NCBI GenBank assembly: GCA_950295325.1
Contig: OX485804.1
Location: 15,128,001-15,192,000, forward strand
Direction of reading: 5' to 3'
Length of the DNA stretch: 64,000 bases
Origin: Polytrichum commune
Taxonomy: Eukaryota > Streptophyta > Polytrichopsida > Polytrichales > Polytrichaceae
The notes beneath the pieces were generated by a model. That model searched no databases, had not been told where the DNA came from, and saw only the letters and a list, made by a program, of their open reading frames with translations. Below are positions 33,746 to 45,969 of this stretch, piece after piece; the first letter of the stretch is position 1; the number at the start of each line of letters is the position of its first letter. Both the position numbers and the translations under genes were made by a program.

Positions 33746-33970
33746 ACTGATCTGATGTTAAGCTGGCTGCAGACTGATATGATGTTTAGTTGGCTGCAGT
33801 CTGGTATGATATTTAGTTGGTTGCAGACTGATATGATGTTTAGTTGGCTGCAGTCTGGTATGATATTTAGTTGGTTGCAGTCTGATCTGATGTTAACCTG
33901 GCTATTAATGTGGATGTTAATGTGGATGTTAATATGGGTCTTAATATGGATGTTAATCTGGATGTTAACC
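33746..33970. repeat. 27-bp then 12-bp tandem arrays
   Basis: About five 27-bp units alternate between GCAGACTGATATGATGTTT and GCAGTCTGGTATGATATTT, each followed by AGTTGG. They give way near 33900 to roughly 12-bp units of the form TGGATGTTAATA. The 27-bp period keeps one plus-strand frame open (33719-33973, a 9-residue repeat), which I regard as incidental. Confidence 0.88.
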
Positions 33971-34339
33971 TAACATGTTTAGTGATGTGTTTAATTATAA
34001 GTCACACAATAATTATAATTTCAAAAATAAGTAGCACAATATGTTTAACGATGTGTTTAATTATATGACACTCAATATGTTTAATAATGTGAGTAATAAT
34101 AAGTTTAAAGTCAAGCACAATATTCATATGACACATTAACCCTCTCGCATTGCATTTATTGGGAAACCATATTATGTGCAATAATGAGAAGTGCAGAATC
34201 ACAAACATCATACGTGTTTGTTTTATAATATATGTGATACAATATATTATAAAATAAAACCCTATAAAACAACCGATGGCTAATGTAAGGAAATAAAAAA
34301 TAATATGTGGGTGTGAAGAAAACTAAAAAATACCCTAGA

Positions 34340-35631
34340 TTAATTATTGATATTGAGACCCTTTTCATTCCACAAATGTTGAACCAAATCGTCGCGCAAA
34401 GAGTAATAACTTTCCGAGTCTTGCAGGTTGGATGTGCCAACTTGAAGGTCGTTGAAAGTGAAGCCCCGCCTCAATGTAGAGTGAGATGAGCTTGGAGCAT
34501 GTAGTACGGGAAGATCCTCCTCAGCCTCATCCTCAATGATCATATTATGCATAATGATACATGCATACATGACATCAGCCATATCATATGTGTTCCATAA
34601 TCTGCAAGGATGTGCAATCATAGACCACCTTGATTGCAATACACCGAAACATCTTTCCACATCTTTTCGGGCGGATTCTTGAGAAGCAGAGAAGTTGCTT
34701 TCTTTTTTGTCTTCCGGATCTTGTAGACTTTGCACGAAACAACTCCATTTAGGATAAATCCCTTCAGCAAGCAAATAGTATTTATCATACCAATTTCCAT
34801 TAACCCAAAAACCCACTCCATTTGCATGGCCAGTAAGCAGGTTCCGTACGAGAGGGCTTCTATCGAGAACATTAAAGTCATTATTCCCACCAGGAATGCC
34901 AAAGAATGCATGCCAAATCCACAACCTATAATCACACACTGCCTCCAAGATGATGGACCTATTTTTGTTCTTATCTTGATATGACCATTGCAAGGCAACC
35001 GGACATAGTTTCCATTTCCAATGCATGCAGTCAATACTACCAAACATGCCGGGCCACCCCCTATCTTGGTTCACGGTCATTTGGGTCACAATGTCATTAT
35101 GAGTGGGTTGACGTAAGTACTCATGTTCAAAACACCTACGAACCCCCCTGTACCAACGCAACATGGATTCTCGAGCAATGCTAGGGCCATCCGACAATAT
35201 TCTTCTTGCGCCTTGGCAGGTGTACCAAGCGACAGCATGCGCATTGCAGCTATAGTTTTTTGCAATGATGACAACCCAATAGCACCAGCACAATTTGTTT
35301 TCTGCTCAAAGTAATCATCACTTGAACACACAACATCGTGCAATCGCAAAAAAAGACACTTCCGCATCCTATAAACCTCGCGAAATGAGGCTGCATCAAA
35401 TACGGGTGTTGTGTAGAAGTAATCATTGTACAACAATTCAGCATGAAACAACGCAAGTCTATCTTTGTTTGGTTGTCTACCTGGTCGACTACCACCTCTT
35501 TGAATTGGTTCATCATCTGATGAGTCTAAATGATTCATGTACACTAATTGGTTCATCATGTATTCTTCTTCCTCGTCATCTTCTAGGTTGTCCCTAATAC
35601 TCTGGTTATAAGCCCTCCACTGCTCATACAT
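34340..35631 (-). pseudogene. PIF/Harbinger transposase with one frameshift
   Basis: A DDE nuclease of the HARBI1/DDE_4 type that would cut and rejoin the element at TWA sites. The N-terminal part (35631 to about 35190) starts MYEQWRAYNQ and includes an acidic stretch and the conserved CAGAIGLSSLQKTIAAMRML. The C-terminal part (about 35187 to 34340) carries the catalytic motifs: first Asp in FGSIDCMHW (codon at 35032-35030), second Asp in GGNNDFNVLDRSP (34879-34877), and Glu in SARKDVERCFGVLQSRW (34657-34655). The two parts are in different frames; the switch lies at 35184-35192, in a run where one G appears to be lost. No stop codons occur otherwise. Estimated intact length is about 430 residues, normal for plant PIF transposases. 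Confidence 0.92.
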
Positions 35632-36406
35632 TCCAACAAATTGCAACCTAAACCCAAACAACAAAATTCAAACATATGGAAGGAAAAAAACACTCAAAGG
35701 CCTTAAACGTTTGAGATTGGAAATAGAACTCAATGACGGACAATGGAAATGGTTAGGGCAACCTTATACACCCTAAATCATTCCTCAAACAATAATTGAG
35801 GAACAATGATGACCCCATATTAGAGCTTTGATTGCATCAAAGTATTCGAATGATAGGTGGTCGTGGCATTCATGCGCACGGCCCGCTAAGGTCAATTATA
35901 CTAAATCCATTTGTATACATAAACGAAGGGTGTGACATTGACAAGAACATGTCAAGCTCAAGACCACCAAGAGTTTGTGGATTTTGTGGAATTATCTGAA
36001 TTGATTGGTCAAAGAACCCAATAATTCGAACATAGCTAAACCATGCACGCACCGACAATTGAGTAGTATGTGGATATGTATATGAATAATGTATATGAAT
36101 ATGTATATGAATAATGAACAACCGTCCGCTAAACATTAACCCCTTTAATGAATTGGATTTGCTAATTATCTCGTATTTGTGGAGTGTTTTATTTCATTAC
36201 CGGGCGGGGAAATAAAAGTCATGCAGTGTACCCGGGCAGAAATTTTATAAACGGGCAGGGCATCCCGGGCGGGGGACGGCCTCGGAACGGGTCTGAGCGG
36301 CTATGGGTACCGGAGCTAGTGGGCTGCCCACAAGGTGCCGGCCACACCCCACTGTGCCGGGGCTGCCACCGAGGCCATTATGCCCAGGCTAGTGGGGATG
36401 CTCTAA

Positions 36407-39400
36407 GTAAAGCGAGTAAGCACACCGGAAGCCCAAGTCTAGTTAACAAGACCATAAGTCCTAGTCCCTAGTTCCAAGTAATGAGTCTCGTAGTGTAGTG
36501 GAGGCCATAGTCTTTAGTCACAAGTAAGCATCCAATTTTTGAGGATCTAGCTTCTTCTCATTTTATCCTGACCTTGGGGCCTCCAGCCAAACAATATGGG
36601 ATAACACCCCATCTTTCCTCAACGTGGATTGCCTCCCACGTTTAATCACCATGTCCTCTCCAACTCCTCGTCGCCTCTAAAGCCTATGGTCACCACATTA
36701 GACTCTGGTGTTGAGCACACGCTTTTCGAAGGGACATTGAAAGGATATTTCTTGGTATCGTTGTGCACACTTATGATTTTAACACCTAGTTCTCACTTTT
36801 AAGAAGGATTCTTCATACAGAACCTCCCTGCACTCACCACACTTTTGTGCACCTATAAAAGTGCAGATTTTTCTCACTAAGTACATTTCACTTATAGATT
36901 CCCTGGTTATCCTTTTGCCTAATCACCGGAAAATTAACAAAAAGATATCCCAACAAACATAGTTTGCTCTTATCATGTCGAGGAAAAACATGTGATTAGC
37001 TGCGTGACTACTTACTGCCAAGAAGTATTACACTTTGAAGTTGTCCAGATTACACTTCTTCTCTCAAAGTCATATGTATTGTCATTATGACAACTTGACC
37101 TCAATTGGGAGCCACATACATGCCTGATCCCATGTTAGATAGATTCATCAAGACATGGAGGTAAATGATCAGAAAAAAATTGCACTGAACCTGTCGTCAT
37201 GTTTCAGGTCCTCATACATACCTCCCAAGGATAAAAAGTATACTCAACGTAGTTCTTTATCTGGTAATGCATATGGATTATAGGGTTTCACACCCTTCTC
37301 TAACAATTTTACACAAGTAGAAATAAGGAAACCCTTTCTCTTCACGAGCAAGGTGTGTGGCCTAATTTCCCTTGTAATAAAGCCATTAACCGACACCCAC
37401 AAAATATTCTCCGAATTGTATTGAATGGGTTGTCCTCACAAAGAACCTTGCAATTCAAAGAATAAGACACACAATGAAGATGCGGGAAATTTGCGTCACA
37501 CTTTTATATCATGAAGTGATCTTGTTACAAATCAAGAGCTTCACACCCAAGAGCTGCTGTCACTATATATACATTAAAGGTTGTTGAAGAAGAAGCTACT
37601 CTCTTCCTGAGAGGAGCATAATAATCTCCCCTCTCTCTCCTCTTTTCCTTGCCTATGGTCCATATCAACAAGACTAGCCTCTTCAACTGATGTGTATGCC
37701 CATATCCAAATCTCATGAGTCTCTTTCACTTTGATCACATGTATATGGTCCTACCAATCAACTCTCCCGTCTTGATATACATATATTAGGTGAGTGGGAA
37801 AAATTCATTTCTTACTCACTTCTACTAATTAGTCACTAATCTCCTATCTCCCTCTACTTCCAGCATTCTAACTTCCGTTCTAAGCTTAAATTTCATCAAA
37901 ATTCAAAAAATCACCTATCATGTCCAAAAGTTCGTATCACACCAACCACAAACTAGACTTAAACACCTCCTAGATTATTCCATCATTGGGATTTCATGGC
38001 CTAATCTTGACAGTCAAAACACTCACTTTAATGTCCCCAATTAAAAAAAGCAAAAATCGTCATACATCCTACTTTGATATACACATGGTCCTTTAAGGGT
38101 TAAACCAAGAAATTATGTATTTGGCATACATGTGGCAGCCATGTGAACTGAAGAAAAACATTCCCAAGTAGAAGAAGAAAAAAGACTAGGTGCATTGTAC
38201 ATTCCCCCCTCTCCCCCCCCCCCCCCCAATATTGAAATATATACAAACTTTCAAAGTGAAAGTTGCGTTGTCACCTTTACTTGTGATACAATTTATCATG
38301 TTGCTAATAATTGAGCACTACATATTGAGAATGAAAATTCTTACAAAAAAATCATAGCAACAAGTCATGCCCACTTTAGTTGTTCGGGTATTCTAGATCC
38401 TAGTTTTGGGGGTTGTCTTGCTTTAAGGTGCTCCTATCCTATAAAAAATAAAAATAAAAAATTGATTAAATGACCTTATGGAAAACCATTGGTTCTTTGC
38501 AAGTCCTTTCATAACCAATAAAATAATTTTTTTTTGATTTTTTTAATGTTTTTACACGCTGACTCCAAAGATTTTAAATGTTTTGTTGATATTTTCAAAA
38601 GCATGGAATCAAAATTTCTTTGATTCTATTTGTTTAATAGAATTTGGAACTTTAGGTTGTCAACAAAACCAAAGCCTTTGGTGGTGGCTTGGTGGGTTGT
38701 CTAAAATGGTTGTTTGGGTCCATGTTCTCTTTTACATGGTGGTGTGGCATGGACATGTTTTCCTTGCTGTCAATTCATTTGAAGTTGGAGTATTGGTCTT
38801 TGTCTCTAAAAAGAACAAAAAAAATATGCCCAACATTGTATTAGACAATATTACATATGTGTGTGGATGATGCACGCCTTATGTTTTAGCATAGATTGAA
38901 ATACTTGTGCTTTATAGAGGATTTCATACCAATGCTAGATCGGTTAGTATGTAATGAATGCACATGTATCAATAATCAACATCAAAAATTTGATTTCAAG
39001 ATCCTACCCATCAATGCCAAATTCGTAACACCAGTCAGCTATTGTTATTTGATTGGGTGTGCCAAGGTAAGAGAATATTTGTACACCCAAATTATTATTT
39101 GGGTCAAAACTATTTTTAACCATATTGATATTATGATAATTTTACCTAGATATGAAGGTTTTTGCATGATGTATAGACCTAAATGATATTAAAAACACAA
39201 ACATCTCGCCTACCCATACCCTATTGGGATCCAAAAATGTGAAATCTTCATCGTTGAATCCTAAATGGTTTCAAGAAGAGACAACTCCCATGCATGAAAG
39301 GGATTGACATATTGTGTGGCATGGTATGCACCCAAGGCCAAACACAATGTTTTTTAGGGAGACGTTTTTTAGGGATCACTATTGTTCATCAAGTTTCTCA

Positions 39401-42400
39401 CAAAATTAATTTCCATGCTTCAACTCCACCCTACTTTCCTAAGTAGTCGAGCTTACTCCTATACTCATAGCTTTAATGCACAATAGTGATCCTTGTCTCC
39501 TATGGAATTTATGAGTGAAGTTTTACCTATAGGTATATGTGCCATCTAAGGGAGAGGGGGCTAGAACCAATACTTCTAAATGTAACCTATTATTGTATTA
39601 AATAAAATTGACATGATTCTTGTTAGCATTTGATAAGAAATTCTTACACACCAATACATGTCTCATTTGATTTCTTTCATTATCAAAATTGTAAGGGTTC
39701 AAACTTTTACTGTACATAACCTAAAACCAACACGAGAACCTTTTGTTAAAAGGTTTGACATTCTTGCAATCAATATATACTTATTGTGTAAGTTTTTGAG
39801 GTGTTGGTTATGGATAGAGTGTTGGTTTTAGGATCCTCTACCTCATAGCCACACGATAATTTGAACCCAAGAAGGTGATGGTCGGATTTTAATTTTTTTT
39901 ACTTTGGAACATTTTGATGTGAATGAAGTGCTCACATGAACACATAAGGGGCTATTTACCATAAGGTTAATTGAGCATATTCTATATGGAATTTGGTTCT
40001 AAGAACAAAGCCTTGGGAATTGGTACCATTGAGAAGCTCATGGAGGGCTCCAATCCATTGTCAACTATATATATGTAGGGGCGAATATTAAGAGCATTCA
40101 AAAAAGTGGAGCATATATATCAAGTGTTAGTTCACTTGAAACTTCCCAACCCGGAAGTGACCTCGTGGGGATCCGTAATATCCACCCCTAAGTTGACCCC
40201 CAACATTTTGGGAAAAGTTTGGTAGGCCGGCTCTTCAAGCCATGTAGAGGTTTAAATAAAATGCATGTTACATCCGGTTTTGGGGTCATTTTAGCATGCC
40301 AATGAAAGTTACCATATTTGTGCTCAATTTGAGCTTATCACAATAGAACTCATTGTTGTCTTTCCAGTTCTAACTTATGGGCAAGGCGATTCTCTCGAGT
40401 TTGTGATTGGTGAATTCTTGGCCATACATTCTTTTCTTTAGGTGTCAAAATGCCATTTGTATGCACTTAAGGGTTAGTTGATGAGGGTCCTTGCTTGATC
40501 TTTATGCCTACACATGTAAGAATATGATTTTCTTGATTATAAAAATAAAAAATAAAAAATTGGGCTATGATGTCATGTAGATTTTTTAGCACAACTTTAG
40601 CAAGTGCTAGATATCCGCCTTTTTTGAGCGAGGCCCCTACCACCATTACCAAGGTAAAGGGGGTCTAGAAAACTTTTGACCTCCATAAATTCATGGTTGG
40701 TTCATCTCAAGTGGGTCTCCTCAAACTAATAATCCAGCCTCCAATTTTGATTCCGAGGTAAAATCATCTTAAAAAATAAAAAATAAAAAATGATATGCGT
40801 GACTATGGTTTCACCTTGGGGGTTGTTGATGAGGGCCCAGGTCAAAGAGGTCGGTGTCTAGTCTTGGCCCACATCCTCGCCTTCATGAATAACAAGATGG
40901 CATGGACTTTTGTCTCAATTGATCTATTCAATTTAATAGAATTGGCATAATGATGGCATGGTACAGTGGTGGTATAAATCGACATTGTAATATTGGCATA
41001 CTATTGTACTTTAAGAACTAGTTTCGTGCCATTCTACCAAATGATTAGTAGAAATAAAAAAAAGTGATTTGGAGTTTCACAAAACACGAATTTTTAGCTC
41101 TAACAATGTAAAAGTGCCAAATGTGATGCTATGAGGGTTTGAGTAAAAATCACTTAAGTTCCAAACATGCAACTAGTAGAATCTCTTTGGTCATCACCAT
41201 AGCTGAAGCAAACCTCATCCTTACCATCTCAAACATCCCACATGCTTCATACCTACTATCCTTAGTTATTTACTAACTTATCATATTTTCAGCAATTTGA
41301 CTCCACAAATTTCAAAATAATTTGGCATGTTTTCCAAAATAATTATTAGAACCCAAACCTATTATAAAACTACAATACCGTGATATTAACATATGAACCT
41401 AGAATGAACTTCTCTAATAACAAGTCTGATGAATGTTTGATGAAATCCTAAAATTCTGAGAGAATTTTGAGGATGCAGAAGGTTGATGAACATTTGAGGA
41501 AATTTTTAGGAACTTTTGAGATACTAGGGACTTTTGAGATACTAGGGATTTTGAGAGAATACATGGAAAATTGTGGAAAATCTATGAGAAAATCTAGGGA
41601 AAATCCTAGAAAAATGTTGGGAAAAATGTTGGGATTGTTTGTAAAGAGACTCCATATTGTAGACTAAGGATGAAAAAAATACTAGAAACTAAGGGAAACT
41701 AGAAATTGGGGATGAAACTAAAAGCCATGCATGTTATTGAGAACTGTATGAAATAAAAAGTTGGATGAAACTAGATGAAAATGAAAAAGAGATGGAAAAA
41801 ATCTCCTAGTTCTAAGAAGTGTTCAAAAGGAAGCTTGTGTAGAGTTCTATACAATCTCCAAGAGTTTCTAGAATTTCAGCCATGAGAATTTTCCATAGTC
41901 TACGTTTGTAGACTCTACTGCATAACGAGTTTCTCAAATTTTTTTGAAAAAGAAATGAAATTTCTAGAATTGACCAATATAAAATACTTATATTTTTGAG
42001 GGTTCCACCATAAGCACTTCAAAAATCACCACTCTCTTCTTACCTTGTTTACTTTATACTAAGCACAACTTTTTTAAATCTTCTTTTACCAACTAAGGAC
42101 TTTGACTTGTTAGAAAGCCTTCACATAGGTTTTGCCACCCAAAGGGATAGAGCCAACAAAGTTGGACAAACTATCCACCGGGGTCTCCCACCTTAAAAAT
42201 AACGTTTTTAAGACCACATAAACCCAAAAAATACACTATCTCCTTGGAGAAGATGCTACTCAAGTGACCTCAATGTTCCGTTTCCGCTTGAGAATGGAAA
42301 TGCCTTTAGAAACTACACTAGTCTTGCATGCCACCTCACCCATGATGTGTGTTTGGTAAGAATTGAACCGATGAACCTTCATGTGACAGTCGAAAAACAT

Positions 42401-42905
42401 TTTGGTACTAATTTAAGAATAATTTTGAGGAGGTCATTTTTCACCTTCACATGTTGTCATCAAGCAGCCCGTTTTTCCTATAGTGACGATGAAGCTTATA
42501 CATGCACCATGGATACATAATAAAAGAAAGATATTCAAGGACCAGTGGTGTGTCATTAACACTAATGTGAATGGGAGCATGTTTTTTCTTGATGTGATCA
42601 TATGTTATTAATCTTCATGATAAGGGTGCTTCCTTCCTTTCAGAGTGTGGATTCCTTCGAGTAATATGTGTGAAGAGAGACTTGTTCCCATAAGGTGGGT
42701 CCATGGGAGCTTGTTTGTTATCTAGCTTTCATTTGTTTAGTACTAGATACATGAGGTCTTTGATGGCATTTTGGTGTATTTGTTTGATGAGTATTTTGAC
42801 ATTAGATGCATGTTTTCGGAGATTGTAACATGTATTTATTAGTTGCCTTTGCTATCTCTAATTCCAATTAGACTCTACTATTCCTAAGGTTAGAGGACTC
42901 CACCC
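36407..42905. other. 6.5 kb unassigned intergenic DNA
   Basis: I find no gene, RNA gene or complete transposon here. Recognisable details are a poly-C tract (about 38215-38227), several AAATAAA-type A/T runs, and one copy of the dispersed 50-bp motif (40682-40732). Frames at 38583-38870, 38896-39186 and 41467-41667 contain no domain I know. The stretch is probably very old, decayed repeat DNA. Confidence 0.5.
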
Positions 42906-43265
42906 TTGTCACATGATAATTTATGTCACTATGGTAAATTTTTTGGATGACACTTCTTATGCACAAGTGAACAAATATTGTCATGGATGATGGATGAGTT
43001 CATCCATTGGCCAAAACCCTACCTTCTCTTGTCAACAACTTCTGATGAAATATTGTCATGGACGATTGAAATTTGGATGAAAAATCATTTGATAACTGAG
43101 AGTAATTGCTACATCATAAATCTCTAACCCCCAAAAAAATTTACAAGGAATGACAAATAATGTTGGGTTAATGTTTAGTGTAGTGTTGGTAACACTACAC
43201 CACATTTTAGAATTAGTATTGAGCAACACAATTAGAATTGGTGACACTAAATATCATATTTAGTG
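42906..43265 (-). mobile_element. TA-flanked MITE, long subfamily, inverted and end-truncated
   Basis: It matches the element at 13466-13840 in reverse (shared GGATGATGGATGAGTTCATCC, GGCCAAAACCCTA and AATTGGTGACACTAAATATC). The right end CACTAAATATCATATTTAGTG is followed by TA. About 20 bp of the left terminal repeat are missing. Confidence 0.75.
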
Positions 43266-43451
43266 TAGTTTTAAAAAGCAAAAGGGAGTTCCCAACTAGT
43301 TGGGACTATGGTGTTACACAATGTTCTCACCTCGTAAGTAATGACCATTAGTTAAGAGCACTTAACTCACCCCAAAGGCATGGAGGGAGAGTTGGTTAAC
43401 TACATGTTTCAGGTCTAGTTGAGGGGAGCTTTAACTTTTAGTTCCTTAAAG

Positions 43452-43458
43452 TATATAA
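43452..43458 (+). promoter_or_regulatory. TATA box of the gypsy 5' LTR
   Basis: TATATAA in the context AAAGTATATAAGGCCC, about 65 bp upstream of the primer-binding site; the position fits an LTR promoter. Confidence 0.45.
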
Positions 43459-43520
43459 GGCCCAAGATTGGGCCGATCATACCTCTTATTTTTCCTCTCT
43501 ATTTTTGATAGATGTTAAAT

Positions 43521-43536
43521 TAGTATCATAGCTCCA
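43521..43536 (+). other. Degenerate initiator-tRNA(Met) primer-binding site
   Basis: TAGTATCATAGCTCCA differs at two bases from the usual plant retrotransposon motif TGGTATCAGAGCTCCA. It marks the end of the 5' LTR. Confidence 0.5.
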
Positions 43537-44275
43537 AGCTCTTGTCTCTTGGTGTTTTGGGTGTTTTGGGTGTTTTTACTTTTTTGTTGCTTAACATTTG
43601 TGTTTCAAGTTGAGGACAATCATAGATATTTTCCAAAGGAAGGAAATGAGTTTGTTGCTTTCTAAAGTATAAGAGTAGAGTTTTTTTAATTTTTTTTTTA
43701 TATAAAGGCAAGTGGAACGTGTAGGTGGGTGACTAGGAGGTAGCCCCGTCAATATTTTTAGGAAGGGGGTGGTCGGTGAAAATTCAAAACGCACTCAGAA
43801 CACACGGGGCTGGTTGACATTTGGTGCATATCAACGCCTAGCACGAGACCTTGGCAAAGCCCATACCCAAATACCAAGGTTGATACCCGGTCAAAGGGAG
43901 TATTAGGGTTAATACCTAGCCAAACCTCCATACTCGGGTCCGAGATGGATACCCAACCAACTTACTAATACCCCCACCACAATGATACCATGTTTTGGTT
44001 GTACTTGGGTGCTTACTAGACCAATAGGTCACATATAAGATTTTACTTGTTCTACTGGCCATCTACTTGGTTCCAAATTGTTGGTGACCCGAATGAAGAG
44101 GTCATATGCAGATTTTGGTTTTTTGCAAGTGATTTTAAAGGTTTTTCATGGGATTCAAGTGCTTGCTTTTGAGTTGATCTATTTTTTCTTGAATATATTA
44201 GGACTTGTTAAGCTTTTGAATTGAGTCCTAAGGCTCTTTGGTTTTAAGGTATTATTTCCATATGTGATGTGGGAC

Positions 44276-45400
44276 ACCATGGCAACGGATATGCATATCT
44301 TGGCCCCTAGTGATGAGGCCTCTCCTTCCATTGTTACCCGTTTGTTGCATTCCCAATAATAGAGACAATTAAGGAAATTATGGATAGACTACGGAAGATA
44401 CAAGAATATTGTGAAGGTAAGCTGATTGATGACCACAATTAGATTGCGATATTGGAATCAAAGTCTGACAAACTCAAGACTTTCACAAAAAGATTTGACA
44501 ATCAAATGTCCCAAGGATTTAAGTTTTGTTTCTTTGAATTAATGCAAGAAGCTAAAAATGGTAAATTTGTGATGCCCCAGAGAGACTTGAAGAACTCAAA
44601 AAATACTGTAAAACTCAATTTTGGCATGGGTGGCCCAACTTCTAAAGTTTCTCATTGCAAGTCACATTTTGTGGAATAATTGGGTCAACACAATGTTCAC
44701 TTATTGGAGACTAATGTGGCCCAACATTGGGACATACTAGCAGAAGAACTACAAGTTGATGGAAAGACAAATTGGATTTTCAACTTTTCAATGGAACTCT
44801 TATCCATTCTTACAAGAGTATTCATCTAAAGATGGTTGTACCTAACAAGCTCCGCCTTTTTCTCAGAAAGGGTACGTGGAAGAGTGTGCTGATGAATTTC
44901 AACATTTGTGCTCCCGCATAACTAAGTTTCCTATCTCCACTAGTGATAAGGTGTAAAGGTTTCTTTTGGGGCTCAAAGAAGATGTTTGAAACAAAGTCCT
45001 AATGGATCCAAAAGGAGATGGTGGTCCTTGAGAGGACATCAAGCACCTCATTCACTATGCACTCACCATTGATGCCACTTATGCTCAAGCCACGAAAGGG
45101 ACAAATGATACCAAACCTCAATCCGATGTGATGTGGCCAAAGAGGGTTACTCTCTTGCAATTGAATTTTCAATTTGTGCCAAAAAGAAAGAAAGATGTAG
45201 CCAAATGGATATGTTAGTTCTTGACATGTACGTGGAATGGAAAGTTGTTGGTCACACTCTTGTTGGTCCAACTTTTACAAGATGGAGGAAACACCAAAGG
45301 GGCAGTCCACAAAGAACATAGACATGAAGGACGGATGCTGTTCTATTTGCTGCCAAGAAGGTCATATTGCATGTACCTATCCTTAGAATAAGAACGCAAC
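44276..45400 (+). pseudogene. Ty3/gypsy gag remnant
   Basis: Capsid-type features are recognisable across several frames: near 44870-45090 the pattern EECADEFQHLCSRITKFPIS, then a DKV..FLLGLKEDV segment and YALTIDATYAQATKG. A degraded zinc knuckle lies near 45336-45375 (CSICCQEGHIAC), where the usual C-x2-C-x4-H-x4-C spacing is shortened. Stops occur at many points. The gene is not functional. Confidence 0.65.
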
Positions 45401-45969
45401 ACCCAAGACCTCATAATAAGCAAAGAAATATTTACCCAAGTCCGGCACTTAGATAGTGGGCTAGTGTTTGGACAACGTCAAGTTTTGGAATACTTATTTG
45501 ATGTATTGTTAGGTGTGTTGGAAATTATCTAGGGTCATTTCAACAAGAAATTTTGATGTAATTGTGTGTGTTATTTTGAATAAAGACATCATTTTACCAC
45601 CTCCGTTACTCCCACTAAAGGTTGCTTATGATGAAAAGTCTAACAAATTTGGGATTTGTTCATTAGTTATTCCTCATTGAAGGATTTGCAATGTTTATGA
45701 AATGCCTATTTGCATTTGTAAGTAGCTTAGTTCATTCATCTTTATTCTATTTCATATATGTCCGAGGATCCGCAGGAGGTACCCTATGATACCAGTGCAT
45801 GTTTTGTTGTTGAAAAACATAAGGCAAAGTACCTTAAAAGAATTTTGACAAAGTCTAAATTATTGCATCAATTTGAATCTAATTCAAAACTATGGCAAAA
45901 ATATTTGGATGAGGCCAAGCCACATGTTTTGAAAGAGCTCACTTTGTCATCTCAAGTGATGATGAAATT

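Larger units (their letters stand above)
30944..36403. mobile_element. PIF/Harbinger transposon, near-complete two-gene copy
   Basis: A 5460-bp element flanked by TAA (30941-30943 and 36404-36406), the target duplication expected of the superfamily. Left end: GAGCGTCCCCACCATGCTGGG. Right end read inward: GAGCATCCCCACTAGCCTGGG. These pair over about 30 bp with a few mismatches and one 1-nt gap. Two convergent genes lie inside: ORF1 (Myb-like, plus strand, 31163-32542) and the transposase (minus strand, 35631-34340). Between them are a 70-bp minisatellite and a 27-bp array. The subterminal regions are GC-rich with repeated CCGGGC motifs. Each gene carries one obvious disabling change, so this copy is probably inactive but recently so, or a source of protein in pieces. 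Confidence 0.93.

Noticed and set aside
33719-33973. Plus-strand frame with a 9-residue repeat (SWLQ-type)
   Set aside because: A by-product of the 27-bp array, with no start context and no relation to either Harbinger gene.
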